Of a DNA stretch of 64,000 nucleotides, positions 43,912 to 54,011 are shown piece after piece. A program made the translations under genes and the position numbers. The notes below the pieces were generated by a model. It was given only the letters and a program-made list of their open reading frames with translations. It was not told where the DNA came from and did not search any database. Position 1 is the first letter of the stretch. Every line of letters begins with the position of its first letter. This DNA comes from Methanomassiliicoccaceae archaeon UBA328 (GTDB taxonomy: Archaea; Thermoplasmatota; Thermoplasmata; Methanomassiliicoccales; Methanomethylophilaceae), in assembly GCA_002506905.1 (NCBI GenBank), contig DAYM01000010.1:28913-92912 (forward strand), read 5' to 3'.

Positions 43912-46818
43912 TCATCTATCCTGAACGAACGGCCGGACACGCTCTTCGATGGCGGACAGCGGAAGTGCGTCGAACTCCTTCCTGCGCCCCATGGAAACGT
44001 AATCTATCACGCACTTGGCCTTCTTCCCGGTGGCCTGTTCGGCTGCGTGGGCGTAAACGCTCAGCTGAAGCATGTACTCCGATTCGAAATTCTCGGTGAC
44101 ATCTGTTTTGTAATCGTGTATTTCGATCCTGTCAGGATATTCGGCGTAGAGGTCTATGATGCCCCTAAGGGTGACGTTCATATCGTTGAAGGGCAGGGCG
44201 CATTCTATCTCGGATTCTACGATCGGAGCATCCTTTACGGATTCCAGGACCTCTCTGATGGCTGGGATCTCCGGGAATTCGGAATATTCGCCGTCCAGAG
44301 GTACGTTGCGGGCAAGGGCCTCCGCGGCCTTATGGACCTTGGTGCCGTATTCCATTCCCTTTCCGCAGACCTGATCGGAACCTTCGGGAGGGGCGTCCTC
44401 TCCGTCGAAACGGAGGACGTCGTGAACACCGATGTTCTTCCTGCGTTTTATGAACGGATCGATGGCGGGACGTCCGATGAGGGATTCCGATTCGACGTTC
44501 GCATCGGAATGGGGGACACCGGTCCCGCATTGGTCCATGACGCACATGTCCATGTTCGCAAGGCCCTTGAAGAATGCAGAAGGCTTGGGCCCCGACAGTA
44601 TGGTGACATACTGCTTCGCACGGGATATCGCTACGAACAGCAGCCTCCTCTCTTCACTGTAATCCGGATCTGCGCTCAACAGTGCCAGCTTGGTCTTCCA
44701 TGACTTCTTGATTACCTTGTTCCCCTCTCCTAGGTCCACGACCTCGGAGGTGCATCTGATACCGATCGTATCGGTGAATCTGTACACCGAGGAATCGGGC
44801 CTGTAGCTGGGGAAATTTTGGTTGTCGAATCCGGCACAGATGACGGCCGGATACTCCAGACCTTTGGATTTGTGCATCGTCTGTATGATCACCGCTTTTC
44901 TGGAAAGGAATGAATCCACATTGTATGTTGTCTTGTCCCTGATATCCGTTTCGATCATGCGGATTATATCAGACACGGTCAGAAGCGATCCCCTGTGGGA
45001 TGCCGAGATGTTGGCGGTTATCGTCTGAGTTATATCGTTATTCAATCCGTAATATGCGAACACCGTCGCGATGAGATCGGTGATCCTGCGTTTCTTCTTG
45101 ATCAGGTCCAGGCGCAGCGCGGTTATGTCTTCGGGAACATCCATGGTCGGTTCGTTAGATATCATCTCTTCGATCTCGCATAGAGGATATTCCTGGTCTG
45201 CGAGTATCGTGCCTATTCCCCAGCGGTCACTCCTGTTGTTGATGTATCTGAGCCAGGCGAGAAGGAGCTTTCCTTCCCTGGAACCCATGATCTCCACATC
45301 GCCCTGCAGGAAGACTGGTATACCTGCTTCGATCGCCGCCTCGTTGATGGCGCGTGCCATGCGTGTTGTCCTGCAAAGCACCGCGATATCCCCATACGTC
45401 AATTGTCTGGTACTGTTCTCGTCTTCGCATACGACGTACTTCGTGTCATGAACATAACTCTCGATCCTGCGAAGGACCTCGAGGACCTCTTCCTCATTGG
45501 AAGATGCGGATGCGATTCTGATCTCGGAGTGTTCCGAGAGATACTTCTTCTCGGAAGATATCTTCACGATATTGCGGTCCAGAGAAGCGGTATCGATCTC
45601 CTCTTTGGAAGATCCCTTTATGTACAGAGAATCGTAGGCGCAGTCTATTATCTCCTGCGAACTGCGGTAGTTCTTATCCAACGGAAGAGAAAGCGTCTCC
45701 GGTATCTCGAAAGGAACACGCTTCTCTCCGTCGTTGAGGAAACGCCTCAGTTCCACGGCCTTCTTTTCGAAGTTGGTTATGTTCTCAATGGAAACGTACC
45801 TAAATCCGTAGATGCCCTGTTTCCAATCCCCGACAACACAGAGATTCGGCTGTTTCAGAAGCATAAGCGCTATCATGAACTGATTGCTGTTCGTATCCTG
45901 AAATTCATCGATCATCAGATAGCTGCAGCGCATTCTTTCCCTGGCCTTCGCATCGCTGTAGAGAACAACGTAAGCGAATGAAGCGACAAGACCGAATGTC
46001 AGTCTGTCGTCTATGATGGAATGCCTGATGAATTCGTAATACGCATCGTGGATCAGAGACATCATCTCCCTGCGGTCCTGATATGCGCAGGATTCCAAGA
46101 TCTCACTGGACAATGGTACATTGCCCTGATTCGCACATCCCGGATCGCTGTACCCTTCGAATTTATAGAAGAGATCTTTGGAGAGCTGGCTTTTTCCTTT
46201 GCTGTCAGGCTCGTTCTTCCTTGTGAGAATATGCAGGACCCTGTCGGGTTCCCCGTACAGAACGTCTCCGTCATCCCCTCTGAACCATCCTTTCTTCAGA
46301 GGGACTATGCCGCGGGCCATGAGTCTCTCGATCAGGCCGTAGAGATCCGAATAATGTTTGCTGGCTATTATCGATTGATCGCCGTAATCCTCGCCGCGGT
46401 CGGCGAGGAAGCGGTCCATGAAATCCGAGAAATACGTCCGATTGAGGGTGTTGTTCTCTACCGTACGCGCGCTTCTCGTCAATTTCTCATTTATGCCGAA
46501 AAACCTGCTCACGGCCTCCGGAGACTCCATGACGATGGAGAAACAGAACGAATCGAACGTGCTCGCCCTCAGGTCCTTGGCATCGTCCGGTCTTCCGGAT
46601 TCAGACAGTTTGCTTTTGATCCTATCTTCCATCTCGGATGCCGCGTTGCGGGTGAAAGTGAGCAGGATGATATCCTTCGGATCCGGATGCGCATTGAGAA
46701 GATTGATGTATCTCTCCATGATGGTCGAGGTCTTTCCGGTCCCGGGACCGGCATCTACGACTATCATACCGTCAAGCGTCGTCGCTATCTTCTTTTGGGA
46801 ATCGTTGAGTTCGCTCAT
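43912..46818 (-). CDS. AddA-like UvrD helicase-nuclease
   Basis: The 968-residue protein is a superfamily 1A helicase with a C-terminal nuclease. The helicase motifs are AGPGTGKTSTIMERY (Walker A), LMIDEFQDTNSNQF (II), VVGDWKQGIYGFRY (III), QTMHKSKGLEYPAVI (V) and ERRLLFVAISRAKQYV (VI). The C-terminal PD-(D/E)XK domain has GIIDLYAEYPDRIEIHDYKTD. It resembles bacterial AddA. It overlaps the AddB-like gene by 4 nt, and the pair should process double-strand DNA ends. Confidence 0.9.
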   Translation of the reverse strand: MSELNDSQKKIATTLDGMIVVDAGPGTGKTSTIMERYINLLNAHPDPKDIILLTFTRNAASEMEDRIKSKLSESGRPDDAKDLRASTFDSFCFSIVMESPEAVSRFFGINEKLTRSARTVENNTLNRTYFSDFMDRFLADRGEDYGDQSIIASKHYSDLYGLIERLMARGIVPLKKGWFRGDDGDVLYGEPDRVLHILTRKNEPDSKGKSQLSKDLFYKFEGYSDPGCANQGNVPLSSEILESCAYQDRREMMSLIHDAYYEFIRHSIIDDRLTFGLVASFAYVVLYSDAKARERMRCSYLMIDEFQDTNSNQFMIALMLLKQPNLCVVGDWKQGIYGFRYVSIENITNFEKKAVELRRFLNDGEKRVPFEIPETLSLPLDKNYRSSQEIIDCAYDSLYIKGSSKEEIDTASLDRNIVKISSEKKYLSEHSEIRIASASSNEEEVLEVLRRIESYVHDTKYVVCEDENSTRQLTYGDIAVLCRTTRMARAINEAAIEAGIPVFLQGDVEIMGSREGKLLLAWLRYINNRSDRWGIGTILADQEYPLCEIEEMISNEPTMDVPEDITALRLDLIKKKRRITDLIATVFAYYGLNNDITQTITANISASHRGSLLTVSDIIRMIETDIRDKTTYNVDSFLSRKAVIIQTMHKSKGLEYPAVICAGFDNQNFPSYRPDSSVYRFTDTIGIRCTSEVVDLGEGNKVIKKSWKTKLALLSADPDYSEERRLLFVAISRAKQYVTILSGPKPSAFFKGLANMDMCVMDQCGTGVPHSDANVESESLIGRPAIDPFIKRRKNIGVHDVLRFDGEDAPPEGSDQVCGKGMEYGTKVHKAAEALARNVPLDGEYSEFPEIPAIREVLESVKDAPIVESEIECALPFNDMNVTLRGIIDLYAEYPDRIEIHDYKTDVTENFESEYMLQLSVYAHAAEQATGKKAKCVIDYVSMGRRKEFDALPLSAIEERVRPFVQDR

Positions 46819-49454
46819 TCCGATTCCTCCGATTCCTCTACCTTGGAAAGTTCACGCGTGCAGGCCTGCCTGTAGTTGCATTTGGAACAATTCAACATCG
46901 GCTTCGGGGGGAATGTTCCGACCGCCATCTCCGATGCCGCCCTGTGGTCCTCTTCCACTCTGGAAATGAATTTTCTGATCGTATCGATGGGGATGACGAG
47001 TCTGTCCTTTCCCACGACGATCCCTCCCAGGATGTTCGCCGTTATCTTCCTGATGGCGGTAGTTATCACCTTTTTTTGGCCGATGACGCTGAAGACCGAG
47101 GCCATCGTCTCGGGGTCCGTGTCAAGATCGGAACCTCTTTCGAGACCGTGTCCCGAGATAGCATTTATGAATGAGTCCCAGGACTCCAGATATCTGGGAT
47201 AGTCGTTACCTCCGAAATGATCCTTCAGACAACAGCCCGGATCGTGAAGATACTCTTCGAGGGTCGAGCCTACGAGCTCTATGCTCCTAACACCGGACAG
47301 AACATCATAATCAGGATCGGACACGGAGGATGCGACATCGCTCCTGACGTAGAATTGAGAAAATGTGCACGGAAGTTTTCCGCTGTTGTCATACGCCAAT
47401 GCCAGATATATCAGCGGCTGGAATTCGGGATGCTCCACATCGGAGATCATCATTTTCTTCAGATCGCCGAGCTTCTTGAACCCGCCGGTCTTGTAATCTG
47501 TGATATTCTGGCCGTCGATCAGGTCCATGTCTCCGAATAACGGGAATTTAGACGAGTGGAGCTGCTTCTCGGCAATGCTGCTGCATCTCTCAACACCCTC
47601 CGATTCCATCAGTTTGTTCGGATGCGGACGGTCGGCGTTGATCATGTCCAAGGGAACATCTTTGATCTTCAGACCATCGATGTATCTCTTCACATTCATC
47701 ATACTGGCACTGAGCTGCGTCCTATCTATGGGGACCATCTGCTCGCAGGATATTCCCGCATATGATTCCTCCAACTTTTCCAGAAAATGCTCTATGCCTT
47801 TCTCGTTTACGAGATCGGGATCGCAAAGATAGAGTTCGGCAAATTCGTGGATAACGTTTCCGAATACAGTAAATTCGCTGTCGGGAGCCCTCATTATCTT
47901 GCTGAAAAGATAGACACGGGGACATTCGCGGAATGCATCGTAAGTGCTTTTGGAGAAGCTCCACGAATAAACAGGCTGCCTCTCTACATGGGTATCTCCT
48001 TTGACAGAAATTTCCTTTTCCACAGAAACGACCCAGGGGCCTTTGATAGTCTCTCCCGAAGAGCATACGTCATCGAAGGTCTCTATCCTTTTTCCGTAAT
48101 AGATCTGATCGAAATATGTGCATGGTCTTGCAGGTTTTCCGCCCCTCATCAGATTGACCGCATACACCCTCGAAGTTCCCTGCTGCATAAGAACGGAGAA
48201 CCTTTCGATATTCTTCTCCGACTCCTCGTCCCTGTCGATATAATCCTTCCCGATTATGCTGGGAGACCATTCGGGTCCGATGCCTACGAAGATGACAAAA
48301 GGCCTATCGATGTAGACCGAATTGTTGCAGTTTACCAGCAAGACACCTCTCTTCTCGTTCTCCGGGGTCTGTTCGTTATGGTGAAGATCGGCAACGTTGT
48401 TCACGGCATACGTCAGCTCATTGACGAGCTTGGTGGTGACCTTTCTGTCAACTAGCATCAGATCCTCCAGAAGGATCTTTACCTGCGGCCTCTGCATGGG
48501 ATTGACAACAGATTCCATGACCTCGCCGAAGGTCATCGAACGTACGTCCTTCATGATATTAACGAGCATGACGGTCTTTTCATTCTCTATATTATTGATC
48601 TGCTTGCAGAGAAGATACTCGTCCTGAGTGGACCTCAGATAGCCTCCGTAACTGGAAAGTATCTCCCTTACATGTCTTACCCTGACCGTATCGTAATTGA
48701 GTGCCAGTGTGACAAATTGAAGGAAATCTCTGATCTGAGAGAGATCCCTTACCGCCATTGTGTTCTTGAACGGCAGTTTCTTCCTGTACAATGCTGCGCG
48801 GATGGCGTCTGCGACCGGACCCTCGGTATCCATTACGATTGCCGTATCGTCTGCCATCTCTGGTGTTATCAGGTCCATGATGTTATCGGCTATCTGACGG
48901 TCGTTGCCGATCTGATGGATCTTCTCGATATCATACACTCCGTCTTTGTACAGATCGATCTCTTTGAAATCGTTAGGGATGAAATGCTTATCGAGATCGT
49001 CGAAGAGGTCCAGGCCTATGACCGCAATCTTCTTTCCTCTGTAAAACAGACTGTCAGAAGGATCGTAGTTCGACATCACCTTCTCGATGGTGGGAAGAGC
49101 GGCAAAGGAACGGTACACCTCTTTTGCGGATTGTGAATACAAATAATTCTCCGGATTCGCCCTGTACCTGCGTATGGTGCGGATATTCTCCAATTCACCG
49201 TGAATATACTTAAAATCCAGTCCGGTCTCGTCTGCGATCGACGATATGATTCTCAGATCGCCGAGTATCCCTTTTCCCAATATGCGGACGGATTCCTTTC
49301 CGGCGATCTGCCTCGGAGTATAAGCGAAATTACCGATGGTTGCCTTGTCCACTCTGGAATTCAAAGCCGTGGCCAGAGGGGCATCGTTGGTAATAACGAG
49401 CTCACAGTCCTTCACTTCTTCGTAGATCTCGTCGATACTTTTGGCCTTCCGCAT
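46815..49454 (-). CDS. AddB-like nuclease with iron-sulfur cluster
   Basis: The 879-residue protein has a degenerate helicase-like N-terminal half with no Walker A motif, and a C-terminal RecB-type nuclease: FGNVIHEFAELYLCD and FGDMDLIDGQNITDYKTGG. Four Cys, one in ECPRVYLF and three in CSKCNYRQAC, frame the nuclease domain as in AddB and Cas4 iron-sulfur nucleases. It is the first gene of a two-gene operon with the AddA-like partner. Confidence 0.87.
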   Translation of the reverse strand: MRKAKSIDEIYEEVKDCELVITNDAPLATALNSRVDKATIGNFAYTPRQIAGKESVRILGKGILGDLRIISSIADETGLDFKYIHGELENIRTIRRYRANPENYLYSQSAKEVYRSFAALPTIEKVMSNYDPSDSLFYRGKKIAVIGLDLFDDLDKHFIPNDFKEIDLYKDGVYDIEKIHQIGNDRQIADNIMDLITPEMADDTAIVMDTEGPVADAIRAALYRKKLPFKNTMAVRDLSQIRDFLQFVTLALNYDTVRVRHVREILSSYGGYLRSTQDEYLLCKQINNIENEKTVMLVNIMKDVRSMTFGEVMESVVNPMQRPQVKILLEDLMLVDRKVTTKLVNELTYAVNNVADLHHNEQTPENEKRGVLLVNCNNSVYIDRPFVIFVGIGPEWSPSIIGKDYIDRDEESEKNIERFSVLMQQGTSRVYAVNLMRGGKPARPCTYFDQIYYGKRIETFDDVCSSGETIKGPWVVSVEKEISVKGDTHVERQPVYSWSFSKSTYDAFRECPRVYLFSKIMRAPDSEFTVFGNVIHEFAELYLCDPDLVNEKGIEHFLEKLEESYAGISCEQMVPIDRTQLSASMMNVKRYIDGLKIKDVPLDMINADRPHPNKLMESEGVERCSSIAEKQLHSSKFPLFGDMDLIDGQNITDYKTGGFKKLGDLKKMMISDVEHPEFQPLIYLALAYDNSGKLPCTFSQFYVRSDVASSVSDPDYDVLSGVRSIELVGSTLEEYLHDPGCCLKDHFGGNDYPRYLESWDSFINAISGHGLERGSDLDTDPETMASVFSVIGQKKVITTAIRKITANILGGIVVGKDRLVIPIDTIRKFISRVEEDHRAASEMAVGTFPPKPMLNCSKCNYRQACTRELSKVEESEESE

Positions 49455-49517
49455 ACTGTCTGTATATGCCTTGGAATATTTAATCCTCGAGAAGTTAGAA
49501 CTTCCGTCGTATTTTGA

Positions 49518-49844
49518 GTGGACGATAACACAAGAAGGATCGTCGGAGGAATGTCAAAAGCTGTCGATCTCTTTATGACCGCGCACAATTACGGAAGAGC
49601 GTGGAGAGAACTCACAGACATAAGAAATTCGATGGAGGACGACATTGCCAACTACTGCGATACTCCGAATAGGATCAAAACAGGTGCCTGCCTCAGATCC
49701 GTTCCGAGCCAACTTTCACTTGACCGCAGCGGATATCATGTCCACAAAAAGATCAAATTGGAAAAAGGAAACATCTGTACGGACAAGAATGGAATTGACC
49801 GCTATCCCCTGTTCGCATCTGCCTTCTTTGACGAGATGCAATGA
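49518..49844 (+). CDS. Hypothetical protein
   Basis: A 108-residue frame begins at GTG 49518, or 97 residues from ATG 49551 (GGAGG lies only a base or two before that ATG). It is hydrophilic, with AVDLFMTAHNYGRAWRELTD near the start, two Cys and no membrane segment. I recognise no domain. It is tail to tail with hisA with no gap, which supports being coding. Confidence 0.55.
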   Translation: MDDNTRRIVGGMSKAVDLFMTAHNYGRAWRELTDIRNSMEDDIANYCDTPNRIKTGACLRSVPSQLSLDRSGYHVHKKIKLEKGNICTDKNGIDRYPLFASAFFDEMQ

Positions 49845-50558
49845 TCAGGCTTTCCAAGGGGCCTTCCATTCCCAGGGTTTTATGGCATCCGTATAGATGG
49901 CAAGACCTACTACGGCCGCTTCCGCACCTGCTTCCGAAAGGATCTTCGCATCTTTCTCGGAGGTCACTCCGCCGGATGCGATCACCTTGCACGGACAGCG
50001 GGAGATGAACGATCTGGCCTGAGCCTCATCGATACCTTTCTTCTGTCCTTCCACGTCCACGTTGGTGTTGAGAACCCCCGCAAGGGGAAGATCGCGGATG
50101 ATGTCGAACATTCCGTCGACAGTAAGATCTGCGTTCTCCTGCCACCCTTTGATCGTGATTCTGTCACCCTTGGTATCAAGGCCCAAGACGATCTTTCCGG
50201 GGAATCTGTCGGCGGTCTCCGCAAGCCATTCCGGCTCCTTCACCGCTTTGGTACCGACGATGACCCTGTCAACGCCTGCGGATATCAATTCCTCGACCGT
50301 CTCCGTGGAACGAATTCCTCCGCCTACCTCGACGGGGACGCCTGCCTCTTTGGCGATCCTCTTGAAAACTTCCAGATTATGGCCTTTGCCGAATGCTCCG
50401 TCGAGATCAACCAGATGGAGATACGGCGCGCCTTTGGACACCCAGCTTTCCGCGACCTTCAACGGATCGGGGATAACAAGCTGCTGGCTTCCCAGCACTC
50501 CGCCCACAAGCTGGACCACTTTGTGATCGAGAACATCGACGGCAGGTATGATTATCAT
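49845..50558 (-). CDS. hisA: Phosphoribosylformimino-5-aminoimidazole carboxamide ribotide isomerase
   Basis: HisA catalyses the ring-opening isomerisation of ProFAR to PRFAR in histidine synthesis. The 237-residue TIM barrel starts IIIPAVDVLDHKVVQL with catalytic Asp, and has HLVDLDGAFGKGHNLEVFK, VEVGGGIRSTETVEEL and VIASGGVTSEKD, all HisA signatures. The start at 50556-50558 overlaps the hisH stop; the frame open beyond it is not coding. It is the last gene of the his cluster. Confidence 0.95.
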   Translation of the reverse strand: MIIIPAVDVLDHKVVQLVGGVLGSQQLVIPDPLKVAESWVSKGAPYLHLVDLDGAFGKGHNLEVFKRIAKEAGVPVEVGGGIRSTETVEELISAGVDRVIVGTKAVKEPEWLAETADRFPGKIVLGLDTKGDRITIKGWQENADLTVDGMFDIIRDLPLAGVLNTNVDVEGQKKGIDEAQARSFISRCPCKVIASGGVTSEKDAKILSEAGAEAAVVGLAIYTDAIKPWEWKAPWKA

Positions 50559-51151
50559 ATCAGGTCCTCGGCCGCTTCGATGAAATTGCGAAGCATTTCC
50601 AATCCGGACTCTCCGCTCTTCTCGGGGTGGAACTGTGTTCCGTAAACGTTCTTCTTCCTGAAGAAGGACGGGAATGTCGTTCCTTCGTATTCTGTCGTTC
50701 CTATGACATCGGACGGGTCTGCATCGCAGTAATAAGAGTGTGCGAAATAGAAGTAATTGCTGTCGATGCCGTTCATCAGAGGGTCCTTGGACTCGACGGT
50801 ATTCCATCCCATGTGGGGGACAATCTTCGCCTTCAGAGGCTTGACGGTACCGGAGAAGAATCCCAGTCCGGGAGCCTTTCCCTCTGCGCTGGATTCGAAC
50901 ATTATCTGGGCCCCGATGCATATTCCGAGTGCGGGAACCCCTGCATTCAGACGCTCGCAAATCTGCTCGCGGTAGGGCTGGAGCCTTTCCATGGTCTTAT
51001 CGAAAGCACCGACTCCGGGAAACATTATGCATTTCGCATCGAGCAGGTCCTTCATGTCCGTGACCGTAACGACAGCGGCACCGTTCTTCTCCAATGCCTT
51101 CTTGATGGAATGCAGGTTTCCGACGCCGTAATCGGCCATGGTGATCTTCAT
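50555..51151 (-). CDS. hisH: Imidazole glycerol phosphate synthase glutamine amidotransferase subunit
   Basis: HisH supplies ammonia from glutamine to the HisF cyclase. The 198-residue protein has ADYGVGNLHSI at the start, the catalytic Cys in ALGICIGAQIMFE and the His-Glu pair in YGTQFHPEKSGESG. It overlaps hisC and hisA by 4 nt each (ATGA), so the three are translationally coupled. hisF is not in the window. Confidence 0.96.
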   Translation of the reverse strand: MKITMADYGVGNLHSIKKALEKNGAAVVTVTDMKDLLDAKCIMFPGVGAFDKTMERLQPYREQICERLNAGVPALGICIGAQIMFESSAEGKAPGLGFFSGTVKPLKAKIVPHMGWNTVESKDPLMNGIDSNYFYFAHSYYCDADPSDVIGTTEYEGTTFPSFFRKKNVYGTQFHPEKSGESGLEMLRNFIEAAEDLI

Positions 51152-52206
51152 CTGAATTCCTCCAGGACCTCGGCGATCTTACCGAGCATGATGCTGTTGA
51201 GTTCTTCCGTTCCGACGGTCATCCTGACACAGTTCTCGGTCCTGCGTTTGGAACCGAAGTCTCTGATCAGAACGCCTTTCTCTTTGAGTTTGGAGACCAG
51301 AACGGAGTGGTCTATGGGGCTCTTGGCGAGAATGAAATTCGAATCCGAAGGATAGGGCTCGAAACCGAGCTTCTTCAGACCTGCTGCGAGCATGGGCCTC
51401 TGCTCGGTGACCATGTCCACGCTCATCTTGACGAAGGACTGGTCCTTCACCGCTGCGATGGCCGCATTCTCGCTGATCTTATTGAGCGAATACGGTATCT
51501 TGACGGAGTTCATCATATCGGCGATATCCTTGTTGGATGCGGCATACCCCACTCTGAGGGCGGCCATTGCGTAAACCTTGGAGAACGTCCTGAGAACGAT
51601 CAAATTGTCGAACTCGTTCACCTTGGTGATCATCGATCCTTTGGGCGCGTATTCGACGTATGCTTCGTCGACTATGACGATACCGTTGAATTTCGAGAGG
51701 ATCTCTTCGATATCCCTGTGCCTGAACACATTTCCGGTAGGGTTGTTGGGAGAGGGCATGATGGCTATCTTTGCATCAGACCTCACAATGGAATCGACAT
51801 CGAGCTGGAAATCCTCGGTGAGGTCAACTTCCAATGCCTTTCCGCCGTTCATGGTCACGAAATAATCGTATAATGTGTACGAAGGAACGGGAACGACGCA
51901 GTTGTCTCCCCACTCCGTGAATGTCTTGAATGATACGTCCAGCATCTCATCGGAACCGTTACCTGCCACAATATTATCCATTTCCAGACCGTATAGCTTA
52001 GCGAGTTCGGACCTGAGGCCGTCGGAATAGGTGTTGGGATAGCTGTCAAGCTCCACTTCCATGTTCTTGAGGTATCTCATAGCCGCGGGATTGGATCCCA
52101 GGACGTTGGTGTTCGTATCCATCCTGAGCTCGTTGTGAAGCTTTGGATTGTAATATTTCTGGAAATCGCGGGTGGAACTTCTCATTATGTCCCTTGAGAC
52201 CATCAT
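51148..52206 (-). CDS. hisC: Histidinol-phosphate aminotransferase
   Basis: HisC converts imidazole acetol phosphate to histidinol phosphate with PLP. The 352-residue class I/II aminotransferase has the PLP Lys in LRTFSKVYAMAALRVGY, and VAGNGSDEM and PSPNNPTGN earlier. Two consecutive ATGs at 52206 and 52203 start it, overlapping the hisG stop. It sits between hisG and hisH. Confidence 0.95.
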   Translation of the reverse strand: MMVSRDIMRSSTRDFQKYYNPKLHNELRMDTNTNVLGSNPAAMRYLKNMEVELDSYPNTYSDGLRSELAKLYGLEMDNIVAGNGSDEMLDVSFKTFTEWGDNCVVPVPSYTLYDYFVTMNGGKALEVDLTEDFQLDVDSIVRSDAKIAIMPSPNNPTGNVFRHRDIEEILSKFNGIVIVDEAYVEYAPKGSMITKVNEFDNLIVLRTFSKVYAMAALRVGYAASNKDIADMMNSVKIPYSLNKISENAAIAAVKDQSFVKMSVDMVTEQRPMLAAGLKKLGFEPYPSDSNFILAKSPIDHSVLVSKLKEKGVLIRDFGSKRRTENCVRMTVGTEELNSIMLGKIAEVLEEFR

Positions 52207-53066
52207 TCCACCAGCCTGTCAATGGCCACTGTGAGGATGCCCGTTGCTCCGAGCTTCTTAAGCGAATTGACCACCCTGTACATCTCCGAAGATGCGACGA
52301 CGACCTGTACGGCCACCATATCGGGATTTCCGGAGATCTCCATGACCGTGGCTCCGTTGATTCCGGGAAGGAGCTCCTGGACCTTTGCAAGCTTGGTCTT
52401 GGGAACGTTTGCCATGAGGTATTTCTTGTCCTCTGCGGCGATGACGCTCCTGATGGAGTCGACGACATCCATGATCTCCCCTTTCTTCGAGGGATCGGCC
52501 TTCGAGGGCCCGAATATCGCAGCCTGCGAATCGAGGATCTTGCAGACCTCTACGAGTCTGTTGATCTTGAGCGTGGAACCGCTGGCCACAAGATCGGAGA
52601 TCATGTCTGCGACACCGAGATACGGCATGATCTCTGCCGCACCGGAAACTTCGACGATCTTTACATCCTTGCCCAGCTTTTTGAAGTATTTGCCGGTGAG
52701 ATTGGGGAACGACGTTGCGATGCGGCTTCCGTTAGGAATGTCATCTGCGGTCCTGATCCCCGAGGCCTCGGGAGCGGCTATTGAGAGATGACATCTTCCG
52801 AACTCCAGATCTGCGATCTTCTTGAGCGAATATCCGGATTCGGCTACCATGTCCTCTCCGGTTATTCCGAAATCGATCGCACCTGCACTGATGAATGCGG
52901 GGATATCCTGCGCACGGACGAACAGGATCTCGATATCCTGATTCTTCGCTGTTACGTACAGTCTTCTTCCCCAGTCCTCGCCCAGATCTATTCCGGATTT
53001 TACGAGAAGTTCAACAGCTCTTTCGTTAAGTCTGCCTTTGTTCGGAATTCCCATTTTGACAGTCAT
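52203..53066 (-). CDS. hisG: ATP phosphoribosyltransferase, long form
   Basis: HisG catalyses the first step of histidine synthesis from ATP and PRPP. The 287-residue protein is the long form with a C-terminal regulatory domain (GATVMEISGNPDMVAVQVVV), where histidine feedback normally acts. The N-terminal catalytic domain has GIPNKGRLNERAVELL and IDFGITGEDMVAESG; the PRPP loop region is DLVASGSTLKIN. It is the first gene of the hisGCHA operon. Confidence 0.95.
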   Translation of the reverse strand: MTVKMGIPNKGRLNERAVELLVKSGIDLGEDWGRRLYVTAKNQDIEILFVRAQDIPAFISAGAIDFGITGEDMVAESGYSLKKIADLEFGRCHLSIAAPEASGIRTADDIPNGSRIATSFPNLTGKYFKKLGKDVKIVEVSGAAEIMPYLGVADMISDLVASGSTLKINRLVEVCKILDSQAAIFGPSKADPSKKGEIMDVVDSIRSVIAAEDKKYLMANVPKTKLAKVQELLPGINGATVMEISGNPDMVAVQVVVASSEMYRVVNSLKKLGATGILTVAIDRLVE

Positions 53067-53125
53067 TTGTCGGCCTCTGTTGAATTGTATATAAGGAAAG
53101 TAAATAAGGTTTATCGGGAGTTGTG

Positions 53126-53521
53126 TCAGAATTCAGACAATATCTCCCTGGGCGAACGCACCGGTACCTTGCTTTCGGCAAATGCCTTCTTGGATTTGGC
53201 GGTTATCAAATCAGCATTCCCCGGGGCGGATGCCATGAGCAGCGCCGCATCCAAATCGCTTTTGGAATTCATCGATGTCAGGATGTCCTCCTTCTGCGGC
53301 ATCGGCAGAATTTCCAATATGAACGCCAGCTCGGAGACGATCTCCGATGCTTTCTTGGGGCCTACGTTCTCTGCCGCTATCCTCCTGATCGCCGTCAGCG
53401 TCGAGAGCATGACAAATCCGTCCGCCTTCCCTTCGGCCACGGCATCCAGCAGTTCCGATGATGCACGGCCTTTTCCGGAAAGGACATCCAGGAGGACGTC
53501 CTCCGCAAATGCTATCCTCAT
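53126..53521 (-). CDS. PIN-domain toxin
   Basis: This 131-residue protein has a PIN-type layout: Asp in AFAEDVLLDVLSGK near the start, a Glu/Asp set in the middle, and DAALLMASAPGNADLITAKSK with Asp residues of the active site toward the end. PIN toxins of the VapC type are RNases. It overlaps the antitoxin gene by 4 nt. The classical D-xxx-E-xx-D-xxD spacing is loose, so the catalytic set needs checking. Confidence 0.75.
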   Translation of the reverse strand: MRIAFAEDVLLDVLSGKGRASSELLDAVAEGKADGFVMLSTLTAIRRIAAENVGPKKASEIVSELAFILEILPMPQKEDILTSMNSKSDLDAALLMASAPGNADLITAKSKKAFAESKVPVRSPREILSEF

Positions 53522-53733
53522 ATCTTCACGGTTCCCGTCTCTTCGAAATCATTCTCTGACGAACCTATCGTAAGCGACCCGGTTATCCTTCTGACGGATT
53601 CCCTTCTGCCGTTCTTCACTCCGCTCAGCTTGGCAAACGATTCGCCGTGTTTCATTATGAAAATGTCTTCCTTTTCGCACAATTCGAGGTATCTTCCGAT
53701 GTTCTGTCTGAAATCCGTTGCAGTAATGTACAT
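53518..53733 (-). CDS. Phd/YefM-like antitoxin
   Basis: The 71-residue protein has the N-terminal Phd/YefM-type DNA-binding start, YITATDFRQNIGRYLELCEK, then EDIFIMKHGESFAKL, which is typical of these antitoxins. It precedes and overlaps the PIN toxin gene, so the two make a type II toxin-antitoxin operon. The pair sits just upstream of a 280-nt gap before asd. Confidence 0.82.
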   Translation of the reverse strand: MYITATDFRQNIGRYLELCEKEDIFIMKHGESFAKLSGVKNGRRESVRRITGSLTIGSSENDFEETGTVKI

Positions 53734-54011
53734 GCAACATAATACATATTACTAAAATATAAAAGTACCTATTTTTTTATCGTATAACTGCATACTATTT
53801 TTGATGATTAATACTTAATATCCTAAACGAACATATTTTGAAATGATAGTATTCTTTAACTGAGCCAGATGTGAAAAATTATAATTATATCCACCCCGAA
53901 TAGGTTTGCATCGGAAATATTTCATAATTTTTTTGAAAAATTGATCTGCATCCGAAACATAGATGAAAGGAAATAAAATAAAAAGGACCGAGGGTCGCCC
54001 GGTAAGGAATT
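53734..54011. other. AT-rich gap between antitoxin and asd
   Basis: This stretch is AT-rich. It should hold the promoter of the toxin-antitoxin operon near 53740-53770. No conserved frame is visible: the open minus-strand stretch across 53815-54015 is only low-complexity sequence. I see no RNA gene. Confidence 0.4.

Noticed and set aside
43675..46875. Several long plus-strand open frames under the AddA-like gene
   Set aside because: They lie antisense to strong helicase motifs.
50559..50960. N-terminal extension of hisA
   Set aside because: It is an Arg-rich shadow of hisH, and HisA begins at IIIPAVDVLD.
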